A DNA stretch of 39,565 bases, from assembly GCA_003155655.1 (NCBI GenBank), contig PMDS01000087.1:55516-95080 (forward strand), given 5' to 3'. Below, one piece after another: positions 33,575 through 39,565 of the stretch; the first letter of the stretch is position 1, and every line of letters starts with the position of its first letter. Origin of the DNA: Melioribacter sp. GTDB taxonomy: Bacteria; Bacteroidota; Ignavibacteria; Ignavibacteriales; Melioribacteraceae. A program made the position numbers and the translations under genes. The notes under the pieces are model-generated. The model did no database searches. It saw nothing but the letters and a program-made list of their open reading frames with translations, and was not told the origin of the DNA.

Positions 33575-33680
33575 ATGGGATAAAAACGGTCCAAAATTGG
33601 GATGAAAACGTGGTGGAAACGTGGTGGAAATTGGGATGAAAAATGGATGAGAATTGGTGAAAACAGGGTGAAAATTGTTG
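33575..33680 (+). repeat. Degenerate purine-rich tandem repeat
   Basis: A strongly strand-biased tract built from variants of TTGGGATGAAAA and GTGGTGGAAAC, about 10-12 bases per unit, nine or so units, with G runs every unit and almost no C on the plus strand. It is not part of a credible gene. Confidence 0.6.
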
Positions 33681-33861
33681 TATAACTTATGAACAGTATT
33701 TAAAGGAGAATTGGTATTTTTTGCAAAAAAGATTCTGAAAAAAAATTAAACGAATGACAAAAAATCCTGATGTTTACAAGACTCAGAACCGTTACCGAAT
33801 TAATGAAGTAGTACACGTAGGCATAGCCTGCCCCGACGTTTTTTGTCGGGGGCTAATGGAT

Positions 33862-33889
33862 CACGTCTAGCATCTAGCCTCTCGCGTCT
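33862..33889 (+). repeat. Four tandem heptamers
   Basis: CACGTCT AGCATCT AGCCTCT CGCGTCT are four adjacent heptamers that all end TCT and differ at three or four positions. This is the pattern of short tandem heptamer repeats found in intergenic DNA of some bacteria. Confidence 0.45.
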
Positions 33890-33995
33890 CACCGAAGAAT
33901 GCTTGTCTTGAACCTGAAAATATACCACGTCTCCGTTTCCGTCAGCTTGCCAGCCTCTGGCACCGATAACCGATTATAAAGTCAGCCACAAGGCC

Positions 33996-34301
33996 CTAAT
34001 GTACCTTATCAACGAATGCGATACTTAACATTATACTCATGAATACGACTCCAACAAAAAATGCGAGAAGACTCCATTTATTTGTCCGGGATACCTTACC
34101 TGCTATCAAGAGAATATATCCAATAAGCAAATTGGCTAAACCCCACAAAACATTAACCAGTGGAGACGACAATCCTTTTCCAGGTGGATTTGCAAATGGA
34201 GATGGAAAACTATCACCGGATATGCCATGCATAAAATGCGGCACGGCATTCGTTAAGAATAAACCAGCGAAGATACAAGCAACATAATGGTACCATTTCA
34301 T
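33996..34301 (-). CDS. Small conserved membrane protein of unknown function
   Basis: A 101-residue protein with three hydrophobic helices (about 5-22, 46-67 and 76-96). The loop between the first two has a conserved-looking segment, VPHFMHGISGDSFPSPFA followed by NPPGKGLSSP, that I recall from uncharacterised small membrane proteins; no function is known to me. The His-rich VPHFMHG right after the first helix could bind a metal or heme, which is a guess. It stands alone, with 200 bases to the next gene. Confidence 0.65.
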   Translation of the reverse strand: MKWYHYVACIFAGLFLTNAVPHFMHGISGDSFPSPFANPPGKGLSSPLVNVLWGLANLLIGYILLIAGKVSRTNKWSLLAFFVGVVFMSIMLSIAFVDKVH

Positions 34302-34424
34302 AAAACACTCCTTAAATAATATTTATTGTTTAGACTAACAATACTGAAACTAACTTGATACCGAATAAATTAATTATTCAAACAAATTTTACCGCATCAA
34401 AATCTACTGCCCGTTGAACGAGTG

Positions 34425-34444
34425 ATCACGACGCAAGTCGTGAT
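34425..34444. repeat. Perfect 8-bp hairpin
   Basis: ATCACGAC-gcaa-GTCGTGAT is a perfect stem with a GCAA tetraloop, followed on the plus strand by TTTA. It lies 57 bases after the lytic transglycosylase gene (minus strand), where the hairpin has no T-run, so its role as terminator is doubtful. Confidence 0.4.
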
Positions 34445-34501
34445 TTTATCGAAATTTATCTACCGTAGGTATTGCCACCGGATCGAAGGTTTAGTTAAAT
34501 T

Positions 34502-35098
34502 CTATTTTGTAAATGAATGATGTAATTTTTGAGCAGCTTTATTCAACTGATTCTGGAAGCTGTCAATCTTTGTTACATACTCCAGAGTTTCTTTATGCCT
34601 CCATTTTGGCACTTCAGGGGCTATTTCTTTTATAGAATTCCACGATTTATGATCAAGTTTTTTTTCTTTTGCTTTGTCTTGAGCTTTTTGAATAGTCCCT
34701 TTACCGGCGTTATAACTTCCAAAAGTGAAATATTTTTTATCCGGGTCATTCAGTATATCTTCCCATGATCTCCATAGCTGGCGGTCATAATAGATGCCTG
34801 CAGCTATATTCCATTCAGGGTCGTTAATCTCCAACAGATCGGGATTCCTGCTTTTTATTTCCTCGTATGTGGATGGCATCAACTGCATAATACCTTTTGC
34901 GCCAACATTGCTTTCTGCATCGGGTGAAAGGCCGCTCTCTGCAATTCCCTGGGCTTTAAAAATTTTCCAGTCATACGCCGGTCCAAAATATCTTTTACTG
35001 TACTTTTTAAAGATGTGATCATACTCAGAATTTGATCTCTGAGCGTTTGCAGAAGATACTAGAGCCAGAAGAAAAAAGAAAAACAACAACTTTTTCAA
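34502..35098 (-). CDS. Exported lytic transglycosylase, SLT domain
   Basis: A murein lytic transglycosylase of 198 residues that cleaves the glycan backbone of peptidoglycan. A clear signal peptide is followed by cleavage near ANA-Q (19/20), so the mature enzyme is periplasmic and not lipidated. The SLT fold shows the catalytic Glu54 in GIAESGLSPDA, GAKGIMQLMPST and the YNAGKG segment typical of MltF/Slt-type enzymes, and a C-terminal TLEYV helix. There is no LysM or other wall-binding domain. It follows a DUF350 gene with a 4-base overlap (ATGA), so the two are co-translated. Confidence 0.9.
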   Translation of the reverse strand: MKKLLFFFFLLALVSSANAQRSNSEYDHIFKKYSKRYFGPAYDWKIFKAQGIAESGLSPDAESNVGAKGIMQLMPSTYEEIKSRNPDLLEINDPEWNIAAGIYYDRQLWRSWEDILNDPDKKYFTFGSYNAGKGTIQKAQDKAKEKKLDHKSWNSIKEIAPEVPKWRHKETLEYVTKIDSFQNQLNKAAQKLHHSFTK

Positions 35099-35298
35099 TT
35101 GAGAGAATTCCCAACTATAATTGCAATGCCCATAAAGAGAGCTGCAATAAATATTGCCACTGCAATGTTCCCCTTTTTCAATTCTTCAGCAAAATTTACC
35201 TTTGGCGTTAACCAGTCAAAAACTTTATATGCAAGAAACATTAGTACAACACCAAGAATTGCGTACAGAAAATTCATCGCGATAATATTCCATTCCAT
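35095..35298 (-). CDS. DUF350 family inner-membrane protein
   Basis: A 67-residue protein with two membrane helices (about 6-28 and 44-64) and a linker LTPKVNFAEELKKGNIAVAI, which is the DUF350 (UPF0719) signature. Such proteins usually occur as tandem duplicates; this one has a single unit. Function is unknown. It is the first gene of a two-gene operon with the lytic transglycosylase (4-base overlap), hinting at an envelope role. Confidence 0.82.
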   Translation of the reverse strand: MEWNIIAMNFLYAILGVVLMFLAYKVFDWLTPKVNFAEELKKGNIAVAIFIAALFMGIAIIVGNSLN

Positions 35299-35459
35299 TT
35301 TTGAATTCCTTAATTGATATCAATTGTATTAAATAGATAATTTATCGAATTCTGCGAAAATTTTTTTGCGGTTTTTTATCATCCCGATTCCCAAATATTT
35401 CTTTTCTAAGAAGATAATAATTAAAATAACGAAAATTTTTAATTAAAATTACTAAATGA

Positions 35460-35467
35460 TATATTTG
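35460..35467 (+). promoter_or_regulatory. -7 element of the tRNA-Ser(GGA) promoter
   Basis: TATATTTG matches the Bacteroidota -7 consensus TAnnTTTG and lies 16 bases before the tRNA. No clear -33 element is visible at the expected distance. Confidence 0.5.
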
Positions 35468-35483
35468 TTTTTGAAAAATACAG

Positions 35484-35573
35484 GGAGAGGTGCAGGAGTG
35501 GTTTATCTGGCTACCCTGGAAAGGTAGTGTACCTTCACGGGTACCGAGGGTTCGAATCCCTCTCTCTCCTCCA
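35484..35573 (+). tRNA. tRNA-Ser(GGA)
   Basis: A class II tRNA with acceptor GGAGAGG / TCTCTCC, anticodon stem CTACC / GGTAG, loop CTGGAAA (anticodon GGA, reading UCC and UCU), a long variable arm GTACC-ttcac-GGGTAC and T arm GAGGG-TTCGAAT-CCCTC. The 3' CCA is encoded (35571-35573). The base before CCA is T rather than the G usual for serine tRNAs, and the last acceptor pair is G-U. Confidence 0.93.
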
Positions 35574-36649
35574 GTAAAAAACAGCAAATGCATTTAGATA
35601 ATAAATGCATTTTTTGTTTATAATCGGAATATCTCTTCTCAACAACTCCAATCATTATATTCATTTCTTTTCCAATCGCGTCGCTTGAGTCTTTATTTAC
35701 ATGCCTTTGTGTATCATCCCTATCATCTTACCCACTTTTCCTTGCACTATCTTTTTGTTATGCTTCTGCGTTATTCACCATTTCCAATCCAGCAGCAATT
35801 GTTGATGCAGTTAGTATGACAAAACGTGAGAAGCAGGTAATTGAATTGATAGCAAAAGGTTTTACTAATAAAGAGATTGATCAAAAACTTCATATCTCAA
35901 CCTACACAATCAAGATTCATTCCCATAACAGCCTTGAAATATTAACTCTTCAATCTCTTGTTCAAATAGTTAAACATGCTATTTTTTCGGCCTCGTACAA
36001 CACAAATTGTAGTATGGTTTATTTCAGTGCTGAATAGTAAATATTCTCCACTTTTAAAAAGAAGTAATTCTATTTTCATCCCTTTGCTTTCTTGAAATCG
36101 AAATACGCTTCATTTGAAGAAAAACATAATAATCGAAATTCATGCTCGGAGATAAATACTTCTGCTGAAATAACTAATTTCATAACCCTATCCCGTTTTG
36201 CAAAAAATGTTTTCCACCTTCAATTTTGATGTGAATTTGCTTTATCATCTCAAATTTTACTATAAAATCGTGAAATCACTAATCAAATACATGTAAATTC
36301 ATCTTTCTACCTCATGAAATGCTGCAAAATCATGTTTCCAGCGTAAAATTCGCAGTAAATATCGTTAAATCAGCCTTTGCTGACCAGTCAAGAGCTATAT
36401 CCGTTTCTCAAAATTATAATAAAATCTAAGCGTTTCACTCAACATTTTTTAATTTGCCAGTCTTTTATTACATTAATCAGATAAATCTCAACTGAGAAAT
36501 TTTATATTTTTTTATATGAAATATTTTTCAGATTTTATTTTGAATAAGGACGAGGATTATAGATTAATTGATCCGGGAAAGTCTATTATGGAAAGCTAGC
36601 TCTTCAAATCATCCGCTATCTAAATTACATTGTGATAAAAAGAAGAAGT
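35574..36649. other. 1.1-kb region with only a gene relic
   Basis: Apart from the LuxR-type HTH relic at 35816-36037 I find no gene, repeat or RNA here. The right half is AT-rich with short frames only. It may be decayed coding DNA. Confidence 0.5.
35816..36037 (+). pseudogene. Relic of a NarL/LuxR-type response regulator (HTH only)
   Basis: The frame encodes MTKREKQVIELIAKGFTNKE and IDQKLHISTYTIKIHSHNSL, the four-helix LuxR-type DNA-binding domain that forms the C-terminus of NarL/FixJ response regulators. The receiver domain is missing upstream, where the frame is open for about 60 bases without likeness to a receiver. Several positions normally conserved are changed (K-x-H-x-x-N as KIHSHNSLE), and after the last helix the reading frame drifts into unrelated sequence. 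I take it as a decayed fragment. A functional stand-alone HTH protein of 73 residues cannot be excluded. Confidence 0.55.
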
Positions 36650-37276
36650 TCAACGTTTTAAGATAAAATAAGAAATAATTCTCGCTGTTATAACCCCGAA
36701 ATAAAACCCTGCAATAACATCACTTAAAAAATGGTAATCTGTTACAATTGTAGAAATTCCAAGTAAGGAAAGAACTAGGAGTGTATATTTCCTAAACTGA
36801 GGATAGTATAAACATAACACCTGACCAAAAGCGGCAAACACCGTCATATGCCCTGATGGAAAGCTGCTGAGATCATTATGAAGTAATAAGTTATGATGCA
36901 AAGTTGAATGATGAGCCACCCATACTCGAAAGAATTCTCCTCTGAAGAATATTTTCAACAAAGATTTAATTATATACGAAGATGGGATAATAATTCCTGA
37001 TAATTTGAGAAAAATAACTTTTTGTGTTTTATCATCCCTCCGTGCATAATAAAAGTAGAATGCCCATATTAAAATTGTACTTATTATTACAATATAAATT
37101 AAAAGGTCAGGGATATTATTTGCTAGGTTTCTTAATAAATGATGAGAAAAAAGGAAGTTTGTAATAAAACCTGCAATCCAATTGTCCAGGTAAATAATTG
37201 AAAATACAGTTGCAAATAGTGCAATTAAAGTAAATAAAATATTTTTTGGCGCTAGATTTATTTTTTGACTATGCAT
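36650..37276 (-). CDS. PAP2-family membrane phosphatase-like protein
   Basis: A 208-residue protein with about six membrane helices and the PAP2 layout. Motif 2 is intact (SFPSGHM, acid-base histidine). Motif 3 reads STIVTDYHFLSDVIAG: the nucleophile histidine and the aspartate are present, but the arginine of the usual SR-x5-H is Thr. Motif 1, normally K-x6-RP, is represented only by LLKIFFRGEF without the Pro. The family removes phosphate from lipids such as undecaprenyl or phosphatidylglycerol phosphate; here activity may be altered. It lies next to a nucleotide-sugar dehydrogenase, compatible with a role in surface-polysaccharide lipid carriers, but the genes are 127 bases apart. Confidence 0.8.
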   Translation of the reverse strand: MHSQKINLAPKNILFTLIALFATVFSIIYLDNWIAGFITNFLFSHHLLRNLANNIPDLLIYIVIISTILIWAFYFYYARRDDKTQKVIFLKLSGIIIPSSYIIKSLLKIFFRGEFFRVWVAHHSTLHHNLLLHNDLSSFPSGHMTVFAAFGQVLCLYYPQFRKYTLLVLSLLGISTIVTDYHFLSDVIAGFYFGVITARIISYFILKR

Positions 37277-37403
37277 ACTTCTTTTTTAAATAATGTAGTT
37301 GATAATTAAGTTAACTGTATCAATCAACGCAATTTTTGAAGTCTTAACACTCCCGGGTATGTAACACATTAAATATCAAAGCTTACTTATTGCGAGCAAA
37401 TAA

Positions 37404-38744
37404 TCAAGCTTTAAATATATTTGGTTGATGAATTCCGTGTCTTTCAAACGCATTTCTTGTATCAATAATTAAGTTAGAATTCTTAGCGATAAGCTCATAG
37501 TCAAACATATCGTGGTCAGTCGATAACAGTACAAGACCATATGATTGCAGTTTGGTGGGATTTAATTCAACAGAGTGCATCTCATAATTATACTTTCTCG
37601 TTGGGAATAATTTCAGAACATATGGATCATGATAATCCACTTTGGCACCCTTGGATTCTAATATTTCAATTAACTTCAATGTGGGTGATTCCCTCATATC
37701 ATCAATATTCTTTTTATAAGCAGCTCCCAGGATCAATAATTTAGAATTTACAATTGAGAGTTGTGAATTATTCAGGACTTCAATTACTTTTTCAACTACA
37801 TAATATGGCTGATAGGTATTAATCTCACCGGCTAGTTCAATAAACTTAGTGTTAATATCATATTCACGAGCTTTCCATGTTAAATAGAAAGGATCAATTG
37901 GAATACAATGACCTCCTAATCCCGGACCTGGATAAAACGCTTGAAAACCAAACGGCTTTGTTTTGGCTGCTTCAATTACTTCCCATATATCTATATTCAT
38001 CCTATCAAAAACCATTTTAAGTTCGTTTATAAGAGCAATATTGACAGAGCGGTAAATATTCTCAAGTAACTTGGTTGCTTCAGCTGTTCGAGGTGATGAC
38101 ACCGGGACAGTCTTAACAATTACCTGATCATACAATTTGCTTGCAACTTCTAAACAATTAGGTGTCATTCCACCAACAACTTTTGGAATTGTTGAAGTTG
38201 AATAATTAGGGTTATTAGGGTCTTCACGTTCAGGACTAAATGCTAAAAAGAAATCTTCCCCTACTTTCATTTTTGAACCATTTTCACCATTGCATCTCTC
38301 AAATAATGGAAGTAAGATTTCCTCAGTTGTTCCGGGATATGTTGAAGATTCCAAAGTAACTAATTGTCCTGACCTTAAATATTGTGCAACAAACTTGCCA
38401 GAATTTTCAATATAGCTTAAGTCGGGTTCACGGTGATGATCAAGCGGAGTAGGGACACAAATTATTATACAATCACAAGAAGTTAGTTCTGAGAAATCAT
38501 ATGTGGCTTTAAATTTTTTGCTTTCGACTACTGACAGAACGTTGTCATCTGAAATATGTTTGATATAGCTCTTACCATCCATTAGGATCGGAATTTTCTT
38601 TTCATCGATATCCAAACCAATTGTTGTAAATCCTTTCTTCGAAAATTCTAATGCAAGAGGAAGTCCAACATAACCAAGACCTATTATACCTATAACGGCT
38701 TTTCTTGAACTAATTTTTTCAAGTAAGATATTTTTAATCTTCAT
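37404..38744 (-). CDS. Nucleotide-sugar dehydrogenase, UDP-GlcNAc 6-dehydrogenase (WbpA)-like
   Basis: Two-fold NAD-dependent oxidation of a UDP-hexose(amine) to the uronic acid, for surface polysaccharide synthesis. The 446-residue protein has the N-terminal dinucleotide fold IGIIGLGYVGLPLA (18-31), the central ESSTYPGTTEE and FSPERED segments, and the catalytic Cys280 in GPGLGGHCIPIDPFYL. The AAKTKPFGFQAFYPGPG stretch and the overall length point to the WbpA/TviB group (UDP-GlcNAc or UDP-GalNAc) rather than UDP-glucose dehydrogenase. The C-terminal UDP-binding domain contains LGAAYKKNIDDMRESPTLK. It is the start of what may be a polysaccharide locus interrupted by the IS21 element. Confidence 0.9.
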   Translation of the reverse strand: MKIKNILLEKISSRKAVIGIIGLGYVGLPLALEFSKKGFTTIGLDIDEKKIPILMDGKSYIKHISDDNVLSVVESKKFKATYDFSELTSCDCIIICVPTPLDHHREPDLSYIENSGKFVAQYLRSGQLVTLESSTYPGTTEEILLPLFERCNGENGSKMKVGEDFFLAFSPEREDPNNPNYSTSTIPKVVGGMTPNCLEVASKLYDQVIVKTVPVSSPRTAEATKLLENIYRSVNIALINELKMVFDRMNIDIWEVIEAAKTKPFGFQAFYPGPGLGGHCIPIDPFYLTWKAREYDINTKFIELAGEINTYQPYYVVEKVIEVLNNSQLSIVNSKLLILGAAYKKNIDDMRESPTLKLIEILESKGAKVDYHDPYVLKLFPTRKYNYEMHSVELNPTKLQSYGLVLLSTDHDMFDYELIAKNSNLIIDTRNAFERHGIHQPNIFKA

Positions 38745-38958
38745 AAGAGATCCATTATTATTATTTAAATCAACTAAATTTTATTGATTATTGTTTTTAA
38801 AAATCTGTAAAATATTTTGTGTAAACGGACATTAACCTCAAAGGGCATTACAGTCTCTCATAAAAAGTAATAGATAAATGAAATAATCGAGTTATACGAT
38901 GAATACTCTTTGAAATTATGAATAATGTGATTCTTTTATTATATAACTTAAATATTGT

Positions 38959-39565
38959 TGTTTCCGCTGAAAATTGACCAGTATTCCGGCCAAAATTGAC
39001 CAGCCAAGTTAGTTATTTTTTACAATATTTTTCATTCTAAAACTCTTTCCGTTTATCAAAAAAGGATAAGAATGATGCAGCAATCTGTCAAGGATTGCCG
39101 ATGCTACAATATCATCATTAAAGATTTCTCCCCACTCTTCAAACGGTTTATTAGTTGTAATAATAATTGACCCTGATTCATATCGTTTCGATATGAGTTG
39201 GAAAAATAATTTCGCTGTTTGTTTTGTAAGCGAGAGATATCCAAGTTCATCGATGATAATTAAATCAAGTCTTGAAAGACTATCGAGAGTTCTGTTAAGA
39301 TTGCCCGATACTTCTGCAGAAGCGAGTTGAAGGGTTAGATTTTCGGCAGTAAAAAACATAACCCTTTTTCTTTCTTGAACTGCTTTAACACCAATACTGA
39401 TAGCAAGATGAGTTTTGCCCACACCTGGAGCTCCGACAAAAAGAATATTCTTTGCCCCTTCTAAAAAGTTCAAGTTGGCAAGTTCACGGATAAGTTTTTC
39501 ATTTATTTTGGGCTGATAAGAAAAATCAAATTCCTCAAGCTTCTTGATTTGAGGGAAGCCTGCAA
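38959..39565 (-). mobile_element. IS21-family element, partial, right end at about 38959
   Basis: The istB gene is followed by an IS21-like terminus. The end starts TGTTTCCGCTG (from 38959) and contains two direct repeats AAAATTGACCAG at 38970-38981 and 38992-39003, spaced by 22 bases; multiple short terminal repeats of the GAAAATTGACC type are characteristic of IS21 ends. The remainder, with istA and the other end, is beyond the window. The target duplication cannot be checked. Confidence 0.75.
39009..39565 (-). CDS. istB: IstB-like ATPase of an IS21-family element, 5' end outside the window
   Basis: The AAA+ helper ATPase that activates the IstA transposase. The frame is open to the window edge; an internal TTG at 39473 is not the start, because the upstream codons encode typical IstB sequence (FPQIKKLEEFDFSYQPKI, then KLIRELANLNF). 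The Walker A motif is VGAPGVGKTHLA, Walker B is LIIIDELGYL, and the sensor region SIIITTNKPFEEWGEIF and the C-terminal LLHHSYPFLINGKSFR are intact. About 185 residues are visible. The gene ends within a few bases of the IS terminal repeats, as expected. No frameshift is seen, so the element may be active. Confidence 0.93.
   Translation of the reverse strand, partial: AGFPQIKKLEEFDFSYQPKINEKLIRELANLNFLEGAKNILFVGAPGVGKTHLAISIGVKAVQERKRVMFFTAENLTLQLASAEVSGNLNRTLDSLSRLDLIIIDELGYLSLTKQTAKLFFQLISKRYESGSIIITTNKPFEEWGEIFNDDIVASAILDRLLHHSYPFLINGKSFRMKNIVKNN

Larger units (their letters stand above)
33285..33995. other. 711-base gene-free, repeat-rich spacer
   Basis: No convincing gene. It contains a three-way-junction repeat (33374-33446), a purine-rich G-repeat tract (33575-33680), a stem-loop CCCCGAC / GTCGGGG (33831-33851) and four heptamers ending TCT (33862-33889). 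The left end must hold the promoter of the phosphatase gene. Confidence 0.6.

Noticed and set aside
33445-33639. A 64-codon plus-strand frame
   Set aside because: Its second half is the G-repeat tract and it has no protein-like pattern or ribosome binding site.
34425-34444. Hairpin as intrinsic terminator of the lytic transglycosylase gene
   Set aside because: On that strand the stem is not followed by a T-run.
35342-35593. An 83-codon minus-strand frame across tRNA-Ser(GGA)
   Set aside because: It is the antisense translation of the tRNA (GERGIRTLGTR type), a common false gene.
1-39565. CRISPR arrays, rRNA genes and known riboswitches
   Set aside because: No regularly spaced identical repeats, rRNA segments or riboswitch cores were recognised.

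Overview
The window looks like a chromosomal segment from an AT-rich Bacteroidota-type bacterium, most likely in or near the Ignavibacteria/Chlorobi side. The reasons are promoters that fit the Bacteroidota TAnnTTTG pattern (upstream of trp, his and a tRNA-Ser gene), low GC, and gene content typical of that group: paired PEP/pyruvate-binding proteins, a 7TM-SpoIIE phosphatase, DUF350 and a secreted S9A peptidase. The assignment is an inference; no rRNA is present.

Layout. (1) 1-186: tail of a probable class V aminotransferase. (2) 355-1969, minus strand: a tightly overlapping three-gene cassette of conserved proteins without known function, the best candidate here for an undescribed system. 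(3) 2100-8734, plus strand: a complete trpEGDCFBA operon with all junctions overlapping, preceded by a promoter, a 29-codon leader peptide with four consecutive Trp codons, and an intrinsic terminator, i.e. a ribosome-mediated attenuator. (4) 8749-9940: a small membrane protein and a GNAT acetyltransferase flanked by two copies of an intergenic repeat. (5) 10039-16876, minus strand: hisGDCBHAF-hisIE, again behind an attenuator, this time with a 21-codon leader containing six His codons. Only histidinol-phosphatase is missing. The hisF-hisI junction carries a partial tandem duplication.

(6) 16969-22748: a metallophosphoesterase converging on a two-gene operon of PEP/pyruvate-binding ATP-grasp paralogues that share an extra GRWGS/HFF domain and lack the phosphohistidine and TIM-barrel domains of PEP synthase; the larger one ends in a nucleotidyltransferase domain. 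(7) 22761-27300: glutamate dehydrogenase and a prolyl oligopeptidase, bracketed by two inverted copies of a MITE-like element; the younger copy (27041-27259) has 14-bp terminal inverted repeats and a perfect 5-bp target duplication and sits between the peptidase stop codon and its probable terminator. (8) 27478-33284: a PAS histidine kinase, an aldehyde dehydrogenase, tRNA-Ser(CGA) with a partial copy beside it, and a lipoprotein/CBM20-like/7TM/SpoIIE phosphatase. (9) 33285-36649: repeat-rich, gene-poor DNA with a small membrane protein, a lytic transglycosylase plus DUF350 pair, tRNA-Ser(GGA) and a LuxR-type HTH relic. (10) 36650-39565: a PAP2-family membrane protein, a UDP-GlcNAc 6-dehydrogenase-like enzyme and one end of an IS21-family element (istB cut by the window edge).

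The clearest functional logic is in the two amino-acid operons: both appear to be controlled by translation-coupled attenuation sensing their own charged tRNA, and trpE and hisG also retain their allosteric regions. All family assignments come from reading motifs by eye; no database search was run.
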